A stretch of DNA of 42,239 nt. It comes from Methanoculleus marisnigri (GTDB taxonomy: Archaea; Halobacteriota; Methanomicrobia; Methanomicrobiales; Methanoculleaceae). Every line of letters begins with the position of its first letter. Position 1 is the stretch's first letter. This document shows positions 26,359-34,806 of this stretch, piece by piece. The notes beneath the pieces were generated by a model. The model was given only the letters and a program-made list of their open reading frames with translations, was not told where the DNA came from and did no database searches. Where the stretch lies: positions 7,547-49,785 of the forward strand of contig DASQ01000025.1 in the NCBI GenBank assembly GCA_002503885.1, read 5' to 3'. Both the position numbers and the translations under genes were made by a program.

Positions 26359-26501
26359 CAATCTGTAAATTCATGCTACGAATGCGACATCCGGCCGGAT
26401 GCCGCCGGAAAAGGGAGGGGCCGGCAGTCCGCCGGTTCCCCGCACCGGTCGAAAGAGAGATGGCGGTCGACCCGGGGGGCTGGCCGCCGGTTCTGCGTCC
26501 T

Positions 26502-26520
26502 CTGCCCCGTATTGGGGCAG
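26502..26520 (-). terminator. Hairpin after the PKD pseudogene
   Basis: CTGCCCC (26502-26508) and GGGGCAG (26514-26520) form a perfect 7-bp stem around GTATT, starting 9 nt after the stop of the PKD remnant. There is no T-tract, so calling it a terminator is tentative. Confidence 0.35.
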
Positions 26521-26528
26521 GCGCTCCG

Positions 26529-26891
26529 TCATGGCACCGTCGCCGCGGGGGTGCGCGGAGCCGTATCGTTTCCGCCCGGCCCAATGACCGTCAGGGTAAC
26601 TGTATGGATTCCATTGATGACATAGGTGCGGACCGGGTTCTGCTCGTCCGAGGTGCCGCCGTCCCCAAAGTCCCGGGTTCGGCTGCTCACGTCGCCGGTC
26701 GTGGTGTCGGTGAACCCGACCGCAAGCGGCACCCGGCCGGAGGAGGCGTCGGTAGTGAAGCCGACGAACGGCGCGGTGTCGTTGCCGGGAGAATCCGGAA
26801 CGGCGAAGGCGGTGTCCTCCGACGAGGCCGCATCGATAGCAACCCGGATCGATGAATGGTCATCAGGTACGGCAAGGGTTCCTTTTGTTGC
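26529..26891 (-). pseudogene. Remnant of a surface-protein gene: beta-helix start fused to a PKD domain
   Basis: On the minus strand the frame is open from 26891, directly after a TGA at 26892-26894, to a TGA at 26529-26531. It reads VPDDHSSIRVAIDAASSED, a close copy of residues 28-46 of the giant neighbour (VPDDYSSIQAAIDAASSGD). After about 11 residues it jumps to a PKD domain (VPLAVGFTDTTTGD, DFGDGGTSDEQNPVRTY, HTVTLTVIGPGGNDT). There is no signal peptide and no start codon before the beta-helix piece. The rest of the beta-helix is missing. This looks like an ancient partial duplicate with an internal deletion. A short expressed fragment beginning at an internal GTG is possible but unlikely. 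Confidence 0.7.
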
Positions 26892-26994
26892 TCAATGGTA
26901 TACGGATGCCTTTTTGATTACAAGCCCGGAATCGCACGATTCCCGCGACGGGTAGCAAACGGGTCGGAAAAAAGAGGGTGAGCGGGATGATCAA

Positions 26995-28524
26995 TCAGAC
27001 CTTGCGCACCACCTCCAGTTTGACATAGTCGGTCTCGATGGTCGATCCTCCGTTCTTATTCTGGACGACGAGCAGGATCACTTTCCCGTTGTCATCGATG
27101 TAGTTGCTCAGTCCGGTCGTCTTCGTGCCGGAAAGGGTCGTTTTGACATCCCTGGTGGTGTTATCAAGCTCTTCGTATGCAGTACTGTCCCAGATGAACA
27201 GTTTCTCTCCGTTAGACCTTGTACCACTACCCTTGCCAACCCACGTCGCCGTGAAGTTCGCCACATCGCTGGCGGACTGGTTGATCGTGAACTCGAAGCG
27301 GTGGGCCGCATAACCCACACTTTCCGTCGTCGATTCGTACACGTCGTTGTCCGTTGCGATGTTCGAGTAGGACGTGATCTCCGTCGTGGGCACGCTGGTC
27401 GCCGCCGGAGGCTGTGCGCTGACGTTGCCCTTGTACGCCTTGAGCGTGGTGCCTGCCGTCCCGTAGGTGTTGGAGTTGTTGAAGTCGTAGGTGAACTTCC
27501 GGTTCTCCACCGTCAGGAGCGCGAGCGGTAACTTGTAGTACCCGGAATAGTCACCCGAATGAGTCCCGTTTCTCGTGTACTTCAGGTCCGAGTTGGAGCC
27601 CTGCGTCAGCTTGTCGGTGACGTTCCAGGAGGTCGATCCCCAGTAACTTCCCTGCTTCGGGTTGCTCCACGTCAGCTGGTTGCTGTTGTAGAGGTCCGAA
27701 TTCTGGCCGTTAAATGTGTAATTCCCGTTGTAACTGGAAATATAGAGGGCTGAGAGGTTTGCAAGCCCGACGATGGGGACACTCGACGTGGAGAACGTCG
27801 TACTCCCGATATGTTCGGGGTCGCTGGTATAGGCGGACACGTCGTGCCCCTGGTTCACCCAGTAGTAATACTCTTTTCCGGTAGTGTTATCGTCGTACGC
27901 GACGATTAACGTGATGGATTTCACCCGACCGTCGAACGGCTGGGTGCCGTCCGGCTTGGCGTTGGAGACGTATGCTGTGACATTCCGCGAGTCGATGTTG
28001 TCTGTCACATCATACCACGATACCAGGTCGCTGGAGACACGGTTGGCCTTGTTGTTATCAGGATCCCAGTTCACGGACTTATATCCCCACGTATAGGAAG
28101 AATTACTGGTCGCGTTCGCGAGAGTAACGTTCCCGGATCCCCCATTGAAGATTGCCTGGGCTCGAATGGGATAATTACTCTCAGAATTCCCGATATACGT
28201 GACGACTTCCAGGCGCGCCCACTCGACCTTGTCGGAGGTGCACGGCAACGTAAAGGTCTTTGTAATAGGACCCGGATAGCCATACTCGAATCCCGGATAG
28301 TAGTCGTACCAGAGACCCCCGGTCACGTGCCCCGACGTGCCGTTCGCAGTGGTCAGGAAGTCACCGCAATACTCCGTAGCCGCAGCCGGGGCGGCAAACA
28401 ACAGAACACCGAACAGCAACAGCGCGACCGGAAGCATCCAGTGCCTGCACGGTTTTGCCGCGCCGCAGGGCAGACCCAAGGACCGACCGGGTTCTCTCGT
28501 TTCTTTACAGACCCTTTTCTTCAT
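26995..28524 (-). CDS. Secreted DUF3344 protein with C-terminal beta-sandwich
   Basis: The 509-residue protein has an unusually long, positively charged N-region (about 29 residues, several Cys), then a hydrophobic stretch (MLPVALLLFGVLLFAAPAAA) and cleavage near residue 49. DUF3344 spans about 50-345 with the recognisable YYWVNQGHD, NRVSSDLVSWYDVTD and YYKLPLALLTV. The last ~160 residues form a separate beta-rich domain (RFEFTINQSASD, EKLFIWDSTAYEEL, DDNGKVILLVVQN, ETDYVKLEV). There is no C-terminal anchor. An internal ATG at 28437 would give a more ordinary signal peptide, but 28524 has a good AGAAGGAAAG site. Its DNA is less G+C-rich than the operons around it. The promoter lies in the A/T-rich region 28580-28626. 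Function unknown; probably cell-surface. Confidence 0.8.
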   Translation of the reverse strand: MKKRVCKETREPGRSLGLPCGAAKPCRHWMLPVALLLFGVLLFAAPAAATEYCGDFLTTANGTSGHVTGGLWYDYYPGFEYGYPGPITKTFTLPCTSDKVEWARLEVVTYIGNSESNYPIRAQAIFNGGSGNVTLANATSNSSYTWGYKSVNWDPDNNKANRVSSDLVSWYDVTDNIDSRNVTAYVSNAKPDGTQPFDGRVKSITLIVAYDDNTTGKEYYYWVNQGHDVSAYTSDPEHIGSTTFSTSSVPIVGLANLSALYISSYNGNYTFNGQNSDLYNSNQLTWSNPKQGSYWGSTSWNVTDKLTQGSNSDLKYTRNGTHSGDYSGYYKLPLALLTVENRKFTYDFNNSNTYGTAGTTLKAYKGNVSAQPPAATSVPTTEITSYSNIATDNDVYESTTESVGYAAHRFEFTINQSASDVANFTATWVGKGSGTRSNGEKLFIWDSTAYEELDNTTRDVKTTLSGTKTTGLSNYIDDNGKVILLVVQNKNGGSTIETDYVKLEVVRKV

Positions 28525-28599
28525 ATGTCTTTCCTTCTGTCCGCACGATGGTACGGACAGGAGAGGGATGGGGCATACACTTATTAATACTTATCTCAG

Positions 28600-28626
28600 A
28601 TAAAATAGCAATGGGTGCTATTTTAT
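28600..28626. promoter_or_regulatory. 11-bp perfect inverted repeat in the DUF3344 promoter
   Basis: ATAAAATAGCA (28600-28610) and TGCTATTTTAT (28616-28626) flank ATGGG. It lies about 75-100 bp before the ATG at 28524, directly upstream of a TATA-like stretch (28581-28597, TTATTAATACTTATC) read on the minus strand. The size and symmetry fit a dimeric regulator binding site, either for the DUF3344 gene or for both divergent genes. Confidence 0.55.
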
Positions 28627-28742
28627 TGCATAATTTGATGAATATTGGGCTGTTATGTTAATAAAAATGCTACTCCACGCAATGAGAACGATCAAGAAAG
28701 ACAGCATATGCTGGTACGTCCGAGTATGCGGCGCCAATCTGG

Positions 28743-28754
28743 GGTTATATCTAA
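28743..28754 (+). promoter_or_regulatory. Putative TATA box of the hydrogenase-maturation gene
   Basis: GGTTATATCTAA lies about 60 bp before the ATG at 28810. A start near 28770 would place the upstream ATG at 28774 almost at the mRNA end and give a leader of about 40 nt for the preferred start. Confidence 0.4.
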
Positions 28755-28809
28755 AGACCGGGTTCCCTGATGCATGCCGTACCGCCCCGTTCAGTGGGCG
28801 TGCCTGAAA

Positions 28810-29313
28810 ATGCCGTACCCGGAGATCGTCGTAGCAGGATGCGGAAACCTCCTCTTCGCCGATGACGGTTTTGGTCCCGCCGTGGCGCAGGAACTGCTGA
28901 AGTTTGCGCTTCCCGACAACGTGAAAGTGGTGGACGCAGGCATCTGCTCGGCGCCTTTTGTATTTACGCTGCTCGATCCCGAAAGAACGAAAAAACTTAT
29001 AGTCGTCGATATCGTGGACTTCGGCGCCGTGTCGGGAGCAATCGCACGGCTGCGGATCGGCGACCTGCCGCCCGGCGGCATCCGCGATGCCCGTCCCGGG
29101 GGCATCGCTGGAGCGCTCCGGTGTATCGAAGACGGGATCGACGTCACGATCGTCGGATGCCAGCCGAAACACCTTCCCGGTCCCGAGATGGAGATCGGGC
29201 TCTCCGAGGAGGTTCGAAAGGCCGTCCCCGGCGCAGTGCGCATCGTACTGGATATCATCGGGGCGGATGACGGACCGGCTCTTCGGAAACGTCGGACTCC
29301 TGCCTCCTTATGA
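28810..29313 (+). CDS. frhD: Coenzyme F420-reducing hydrogenase maturation protease (FrhD-like)
   Basis: Endopeptidase of the HycI/HyaD family that trims the C-terminus of a [NiFe] hydrogenase large subunit after metal insertion. The 167-residue protein opens with YPEIVVAGCGNLLFADDGFGPAV, whose first acidic ligand lies in ADDGFG. It continues with VVDAGICSAPFVFTLLDPE, KKLIVVDIVDFG, DVTIVGCQPKH and EIGLSEEVRKAVP, all typical of FrhD. The start at 28810 gives the normal family N-terminus; the ATG at 28774 would add 12 unrelated residues. Oddly there are no frhA, frhG or frhB genes nearby: it stands alone inside the surface-protein island and may be a relocated or second copy. The segment LPPGGIRDARPGG is more Gly-rich than usual. 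Confidence 0.85.
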   Translation: MPYPEIVVAGCGNLLFADDGFGPAVAQELLKFALPDNVKVVDAGICSAPFVFTLLDPERTKKLIVVDIVDFGAVSGAIARLRIGDLPPGGIRDARPGGIAGALRCIEDGIDVTIVGCQPKHLPGPEMEIGLSEEVRKAVPGAVRIVLDIIGADDGPALRKRRTPASL

Positions 29314-29532
29314 TTAACGAAGGATCGGATGTTCGCAGGTCGGTATACACCCCGATCCGGCAGGAAGCCGTACCACATCACCGACAAGGGCATGCCACCC
29401 ATGCCGATCCCGGCGGTGGTGTCTATCCCTATATGGGACCCGGTGATCCCCTTAACCGCCTCGGCCGTTCACCGGGCCTCCCGTTGCGAAGACGGCACCC
29501 GCCCCGGCGAAAAAAATGCAGTTTTTGGGTAT

Positions 29533-32500
29533 TTATTCCCCGGAGAGGTCTGCACTGCACTCCTTGGTCGCATACGGGGAGACCAACACGTCCTCGATCG
29601 TCTTCGATGCGTTCTTCCCCACCATCTTCACCGAATAACTGCCGATATCAAGGTAGTGGAAGGTGTGGGGCGTCACTTCGCCGGTATCCCGGCCGAAGAG
29701 GTATATTTTGGCGCCCGCCGGGTCGCTTGAGACCTCAAGCGACCCCCAGGTATAGGGGTCGAGAGTGAACTTCACCGTGGCGTCCTTGCCGTGGTCCGTC
29801 AGCAGAACTTCCCGTTCCGCCGGGATATACCCCGGCTTTGAGACCGAGATCAGATGCTTCCCATCCGATATGTTGGTAACGACATACGGCGTGGCAAACC
29901 CGGTCTGGAACCCGTCGACCGATATCGTTGCCCCTGCCGGCACCGACGTCACGAGGAGACTGCAGGGTGCATCCGAGAAGACGGCGCTCACGGTGTCGTT
30001 CGACTCGACGGCGGCGGGTATCCGGTAGCTCCGGTAACTCTCATTGTCATGGACGGTGATATACGACCCCCCGATCCCCCTGACGTCGACCATCTTCGGG
30101 AACCGGTCGCCCAGGTACCTGCCGTTGATCGAGAAGGGTTTCTGTGCGTAGTCCTCCGACTCAAACGTGATCGAGCGCACCAACTCTGCGTTGCTGCTGG
30201 TAAACGTCACCCGGGCTATGGCGTTTCTCTCGATCCAGACCCGCTCTTTATCGGAGCTGAACGTGATCCCCTCTTTCTTCACCTTGATGGTGTGCAACCC
30301 CTCCTTTAACCCGTAGATCACGGTGGGGGTCTTCTGGCTTACCTTGCGGCCGTCGACGTAGATCTCCGCTCCTTCCGGGAACGAATCGACGTAGACACCG
30401 CCGTAGTGGTTCTGCTCCCGGTTGCGGAGCAGGCCCGGGGATACCGTCGTCGGAACCTCGACCACGACCTCGTCGTCGCGCTCGAGCATGATTGTCCGTT
30501 CCACCGGCTCTTCGCCGTCCACGCGCACCCGGACGGTATGGCTGCCGCCCGAAAGCGACTCGAAGGCGGCCGGTGTCGTCCTGCCGGTGTACTCTCCATC
30601 GAGGTCGACGAGCGCACCCGGCGGATCGGAGAGCACCGTGAGGCCAAACCGCATCGTGGTTATATCAACGGCAGGCGCCGCCGTAACCGTGGGTGCGGGC
30701 TCTGCCCGGGCCAGTCCGGGATCGGACGCGGGCTCCGCCGCCGGCGCCGGCTCCTCCCCGACGGAGGTGAAGCCGAACAGCGAAAAGATCGCTGAAACAA
30801 CATCGAACAGCAGGTTGAGCACCCCTCCGGTCGGGGCGGACCCGTCGGTCCCGCCGTATCGGACCGCATAGACACCTCCCTGCCGGATCTTTGCCGAGAC
30901 GCTGCCTCCCGTTGCATCTGCCGTGGTCTCCAGGGTCTGCCAGGTGCCCGAAGAGCGATCGTACCTGGCAATCACGCCTCCCGATCTGTTCACGGAGACG
31001 ACCAGCCCGAGCGGAATGTCGCTCACCATATCCTCGCTGCCGATCTCGTAGGCCGGGTCGGCACCCCCGGCATCGCCGGGGGCGAGCCTCTGCAACGTTA
31101 TCGCCTGGATGAGGTTCCCGGAGCCTTCGGTGATCGTCGCCCCCTCGGGGATATAGAGTTGAACGGCCCCGTCGTCGGCGACGATGTGCGCGGCCTCGAT
31201 CCGGCCGTTCGTCGAGTTGAGGGTGAACCGCGATCCGGTGCTGCCGGGCGATGTCGTCGGGGTCCCGGATGCGCCTCCCGTGGGCGTGGCGTTCACTTCG
31301 GAGCCCTCGGGCGGCACGCCTTTCCTGACGACGAGGATGATGGCGCGGTTCTCCATGTAGTCCCCTTTCGTCGTCGTGATGAGGCTCTGGATCCCCGCCT
31401 CGTTCTCCGACCGGAGGTACGGCCTGACATTCAGGTCCGCCACGCAGATCGCCGACGCGCCGGCGGTGAGCAGGTTGAACCACTCGCCGTCGTTGAAGTA
31501 GATCCGGTGCTCGTCGTCGTCCGTCCCCGAACCGGCCGTTGCCACCAGGATGAGGCGCGCCTCGCCCGTGCCGGAGAGGTCGACGGACTCGTTGAAGGCC
31601 GCCGTCGTGACACAGTCTTCAGACGTCGTCCCGAAGTCCGGGTGGGCATAGAGCGCATCCGATCCCTCCGCGATCCAGTAGGTCATCTCCGGTTCGGCAG
31701 GATCTTCGGTGACGACCAGGAGGCCGACGCCGTAGGCTGCAACGACGTCGTCCTTCCTCCCGTCGTTCTTCACCGTCACGACGTGTTCGCCGGCGATACC
31801 GTCCTTGATGCCGGTGACGTTGAACGCGTGGGTCTCCAGCAGGTAGTTGTAGATCCCCTCGTCTTTCCGGTCGTTGTAGACCTTATCGGCCGCGATATTT
31901 GCTCCGTCTACTGCGAGGCTGATCCTGACCGAAGTGCCCTCTTTCCTCTTCTCGTCGTGCCCCCAGGTGGTGTAGATATAGAGCCGCCCGTAGCTGATCG
32001 TGCCGTTTGCGGGAGCGGGGACGGAGATCGTAAACTCCCTGCTTTCGCCGGCGTGGATGAGCCCGGTGTAGTTGCTGAACTCGTAGTGGGTCAGGTTCCC
32101 GTGAATGGTATCCGAAACGGCGAGGTCCAGGCTCTTTCCGGTGTAGCCGTAGTTGGGAACGCTGCCGTCGGACCCGCCCCCGGACGTCGTGAGGTCGAAG
32201 TTGACGGAGGCGGTCTCGCCCTCGCTGACCGTGACCGTCCGGTAGTCTTCGCGCCCCTCGCCCCTCACCTCGACCGTGTAGTCGCCGATGATCAGGTCCT
32301 CCAGCGTCGCCGGGGTTACGACCGACATGTTCGCCCCGTTGAGGTAGACCCAGGCCCCCGACGGCTCGCTCGTCACCTCGATGCTGCCCGTTATCGGTTC
32401 GAGGTTGAAGTGGACCGTGGCGTTCGCGCCTTTGGTCACCGTGACCCACCGGTCGTCGGGTGTCCGGTAGCGGTCCAGCTCGACCCTGACCGAGTGGTCT

Positions 32501-33579
32501 CCGGCTGAGACGCCGGGGATCGTCGTGTTCGTCGTCCACTGGGTCGCCTCGTCGTCCAGAACAATCGCCGCGCCGGCCGGCGCCGAGGTCACCCGGATCG
32601 ATCCGACCTCCTCCTCAGGGTAGCGGACGGAGAGGAGGGCAAGCGGTATCTTGAAGAACGCACCCACGAACCCCCCGCCGCCCCCGGTGACGCTGAGGTC
32701 GCGGGTGTAGGTGAGCGTGCTCGTCGTCCCGGGTTCCAGGAGATCGGATACGTCCCACGTCTGGTACCCCGAGTAGGCGCCCTGCGGGTCATTGGCATCG
32801 AGCGGTTCTGTGTTGAACGAGAATTCGCCGACCTGGCTTGCCAGGTAGACGGCCGAGAACTCGGCGGCGGGGACGCGCTCGTCGTCTTCAGGGAGTTCCT
32901 CGGTATCGAAGGTCGTCTCGCCCGTGTAGGTTTCGCCGAGGTACTCCTCGACGTAGTATGAGTGGACGTCGTGCCCCTGGTTCACCCAGTAGTATACCTC
33001 GTCGCCGTCGCCGTCGTCGTAGGCGACGACCAGCGTGATGAGTTTGATCCTCCCGTCGAAGGTCCCCGTATAGCCTTCTGGTTGTTCCGTCTTCACCTCG
33101 GCGACCGGATTCATGCCGGTGATCAGGCTGGTCACGTCGTACCACATCAGGTAATCGCTCGTCACGCGGTTGCAATGGTCGTTCACCCAGACCGGCCCGT
33201 CCCCGCCGTCTACCGGGAAGGAGTACGACTTCCGGAGTTCCTCGACGCCGAGCGTCTGCATCCCCGACCCGCCGTTGAACTTCACGGTTGCGCGGTGCTC
33301 GTAGTTGTTCTGCATGTGGCCGCAGTAGACGGCGACGTAGAGGCGTGCCCACTTGATCTTCGAGTAGGAGGGAAGCGAGTACGGCTTCGTGACCTCGCGC
33401 TCCGTCGCAGTTCCCACGAACGAGTCATACCATAACCCGCCGGAGACGGTGCCTTCTTCGACGGTCTGCAGCGGGATGCCGCCCACGTACTGGTCGGCCG
33501 CCGTGGGCGCGGGCACCAGGACGAGCAGCAGCACAAGAAAGAGTGCAATTCCTGTGATATACGATCTGTTGATTCTCAT
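29533..33579 (-). CDS. Large secreted protein: two DUF3344 domains and six PEGA repeats
   Basis: The 1348 residues start with a signal peptide (IALFLVLLLVLVPAPTAAD). Approximate layout: DUF3344 of the WVNQGHD type (29-320, also NRVTSDYLMWYDVTS and FKIPLALLSV), PEGA repeats at 325 and 396, and a second DUF3344 of the WIAEGSD type (475-755). A Gly/Ser/Thr linker and a beta domain (RYDRSSGTWQTLETT) follow, then a hydrophobic amphipathic stretch (GGVLNLLFDVVSAIFSLFGF, about 917-937). PEGA repeats come after it at 975, 1060, 1205 and 1278. The repeats show the S.P.GA...DG core, e.g. SVPAGATISVDGFQTG. There is no terminal anchor, so the 917-937 stretch may be the only membrane contact. It begins 3 bp after the ABC permease gene, last in the five-gene operon. 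Function unknown. Confidence 0.83.
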   Translation of the reverse strand: MRINRSYITGIALFLVLLLVLVPAPTAADQYVGGIPLQTVEEGTVSGGLWYDSFVGTATEREVTKPYSLPSYSKIKWARLYVAVYCGHMQNNYEHRATVKFNGGSGMQTLGVEELRKSYSFPVDGGDGPVWVNDHCNRVTSDYLMWYDVTSLITGMNPVAEVKTEQPEGYTGTFDGRIKLITLVVAYDDGDGDEVYYWVNQGHDVHSYYVEEYLGETYTGETTFDTEELPEDDERVPAAEFSAVYLASQVGEFSFNTEPLDANDPQGAYSGYQTWDVSDLLEPGTTSTLTYTRDLSVTGGGGGFVGAFFKIPLALLSVRYPEEEVGSIRVTSAPAGAAIVLDDEATQWTTNTTIPGVSAGDHSVRVELDRYRTPDDRWVTVTKGANATVHFNLEPITGSIEVTSEPSGAWVYLNGANMSVVTPATLEDLIIGDYTVEVRGEGREDYRTVTVSEGETASVNFDLTTSGGGSDGSVPNYGYTGKSLDLAVSDTIHGNLTHYEFSNYTGLIHAGESREFTISVPAPANGTISYGRLYIYTTWGHDEKRKEGTSVRISLAVDGANIAADKVYNDRKDEGIYNYLLETHAFNVTGIKDGIAGEHVVTVKNDGRKDDVVAAYGVGLLVVTEDPAEPEMTYWIAEGSDALYAHPDFGTTSEDCVTTAAFNESVDLSGTGEARLILVATAGSGTDDDEHRIYFNDGEWFNLLTAGASAICVADLNVRPYLRSENEAGIQSLITTTKGDYMENRAIILVVRKGVPPEGSEVNATPTGGASGTPTTSPGSTGSRFTLNSTNGRIEAAHIVADDGAVQLYIPEGATITEGSGNLIQAITLQRLAPGDAGGADPAYEIGSEDMVSDIPLGLVVSVNRSGGVIARYDRSSGTWQTLETTADATGGSVSAKIRQGGVYAVRYGGTDGSAPTGGVLNLLFDVVSAIFSLFGFTSVGEEPAPAAEPASDPGLARAEPAPTVTAAPAVDITTMRFGLTVLSDPPGALVDLDGEYTGRTTPAAFESLSGGSHTVRVRVDGEEPVERTIMLERDDEVVVEVPTTVSPGLLRNREQNHYGGVYVDSFPEGAEIYVDGRKVSQKTPTVIYGLKEGLHTIKVKKEGITFSSDKERVWIERNAIARVTFTSSNAELVRSITFESEDYAQKPFSINGRYLGDRFPKMVDVRGIGGSYITVHDNESYRSYRIPAAVESNDTVSAVFSDAPCSLLVTSVPAGATISVDGFQTGFATPYVVTNISDGKHLISVSKPGYIPAEREVLLTDHGKDATVKFTLDPYTWGSLEVSSDPAGAKIYLFGRDTGEVTPHTFHYLDIGSYSVKMVGKNASKTIEDVLVSPYATKECSADLSGE

Positions 33580-33582
33580 TTT

Positions 33583-34806
33583 TCATACCCCCGTCCGTAT
33601 CGCCGTCACCGGGTTGAGGTGGGACGCCTTCAACGCCGGGTAGAGGCCCGATACCAGAGAGAGAACGATCGCGATCGCCATCCCGATCGCGAGAAGTTCG
33701 GGCGTGATCAGGGTGATATCGGCGTCTGCAAACGTTGAGAACGTATCGCCGAGCTGGGCGACGATGAACGGTTTCCCGAAGGTATTGATCGCACCCGTGA
33801 ATGCTATGCCTAAAAGATCGCCGAGCACGCCCCCGATCAACCCGATATAGAGGCACTCGGCGAGGATGAGGTGGACGACGTCGCCGGGGGAGGCCCCGAT
33901 GGCCATGGTGATCCCGATCTCCCGGGTCCGCTCAAAGACCGACGTGACCATCGTGTTGACGATCATCAGCGCCCCCACGATCAGGGAGACCCCGGCAAAG
34001 AACGCCAGGATGAGGACGACGACATCCATCAGCCGGTTCACCGACTCGATCTGCTGAAATGCGCCCTCTGCGGTGAGACCGAGCGTCTTGACGCCGTCCA
34101 CGACGTCGAAGACCGCTTCGGGGTGATCGACCCGGATCAGGACGCCGTCGAAGGTTGTCTCGTCGCCGCGCAGTTCCTGCGCGACCCCGCGGTCGATCAG
34201 CATAACCTGGTCGAACGCATCGTCACGCTCCTGGAGCACGCCGACCAGCGTGAAGTCGACCTCTTCGTCGACCGGCATGCCGTTCTCATCGTAGCGCCGG
34301 ATCAGGATCGGGATGGCGTCGCCGAGCCTGACTCCCTCGTAGCGCTGGAGCGTCTCGGCGATGTCGTGCCCGAGCACCGCCTGCCGCGAACCGGCATCGA
34401 GAGGCTCTCCTTTCAGGTATTTCGGCCGGATTACGTCTTCGATCCCGCCGGGATCGATGCCCACCACATCGAGGTAGGTCTGCCGTTTCGTGGCGTATGC
34501 CTCCCTGACCACCGCCGAAGATGCCGCGACGTGGGAGACGGCGTCGAGTTCGCTGATCTTTGCCGGCGTGATGAACTGGATCGCGCCTCCGCGGATATCC
34601 GCGGTCGCCTCGATGAGCGTGAGGTCGGACTGATCCTTGATCGCCTCCACCGCCTGGTAACGGACGCCTTCGCCCAGGGAGACGGTGCCGACGACGGCCG
34701 CAACCCCGATCGCGATGCCGAGGGCGGTGAGGAAGACGCGCATCCGCTTCCTGGTGACCTGGCGGGCCGAGACCATCAGGTACTCAATCAGCTTCCCGGC
34801 GATCAT
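33583..34806 (-). CDS. ABC transporter permease, MacB/LolCDE/FtsX type
   Basis: The 407-residue protein has the four-helix plan of type VII (mechanotransmission) ABC proteins: a first helix with RVFLTALGIAIGVAAVVGTVSL, a large extracytoplasmic domain (about 50-270) resembling the MacB periplasmic core, then three C-terminal helices. Those are VVVLILAFFAGVSLIVGALMIVNTMVTSVFERTREIG, LILAECLYIGLIGGVLGDLLG and AIGMAIAIVLSLVSGLYPALKASHLNPVTAIR. The last motif is the classic FtsX-domain ending. Its start overlaps the ATPase gene by 4 bp. Family members move or extract surface molecules or transmit a conformational signal instead of transporting through a pore. Its co-transcribed DUF3344 proteins are natural candidate clients. 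Confidence 0.9.
   Translation of the reverse strand: MIAGKLIEYLMVSARQVTRKRMRVFLTALGIAIGVAAVVGTVSLGEGVRYQAVEAIKDQSDLTLIEATADIRGGAIQFITPAKISELDAVSHVAASSAVVREAYATKRQTYLDVVGIDPGGIEDVIRPKYLKGEPLDAGSRQAVLGHDIAETLQRYEGVRLGDAIPILIRRYDENGMPVDEEVDFTLVGVLQERDDAFDQVMLIDRGVAQELRGDETTFDGVLIRVDHPEAVFDVVDGVKTLGLTAEGAFQQIESVNRLMDVVVLILAFFAGVSLIVGALMIVNTMVTSVFERTREIGITMAIGASPGDVVHLILAECLYIGLIGGVLGDLLGIAFTGAINTFGKPFIVAQLGDTFSTFADADITLITPELLAIGMAIAIVLSLVSGLYPALKASHLNPVTAIRTGV

Larger units (their letters stand above)
26194..26528. other. 335-bp non-coding region upstream of the giant gene
   Basis: The giant-gene-proximal part is the leader and promoter (listed separately). The distal part is G+C-rich with a 14-bp perfect palindrome CATCCGGCCGGATG (26388-26401) and a 7-bp hairpin at 26502-26520. 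No coding frame is supported. Confidence 0.6.

Noticed and set aside
29329..29730. 133-codon + strand open frame after frhD
   Set aside because: Its second half runs antisense to the 1348-residue gene and no family features or ribosome site are seen.
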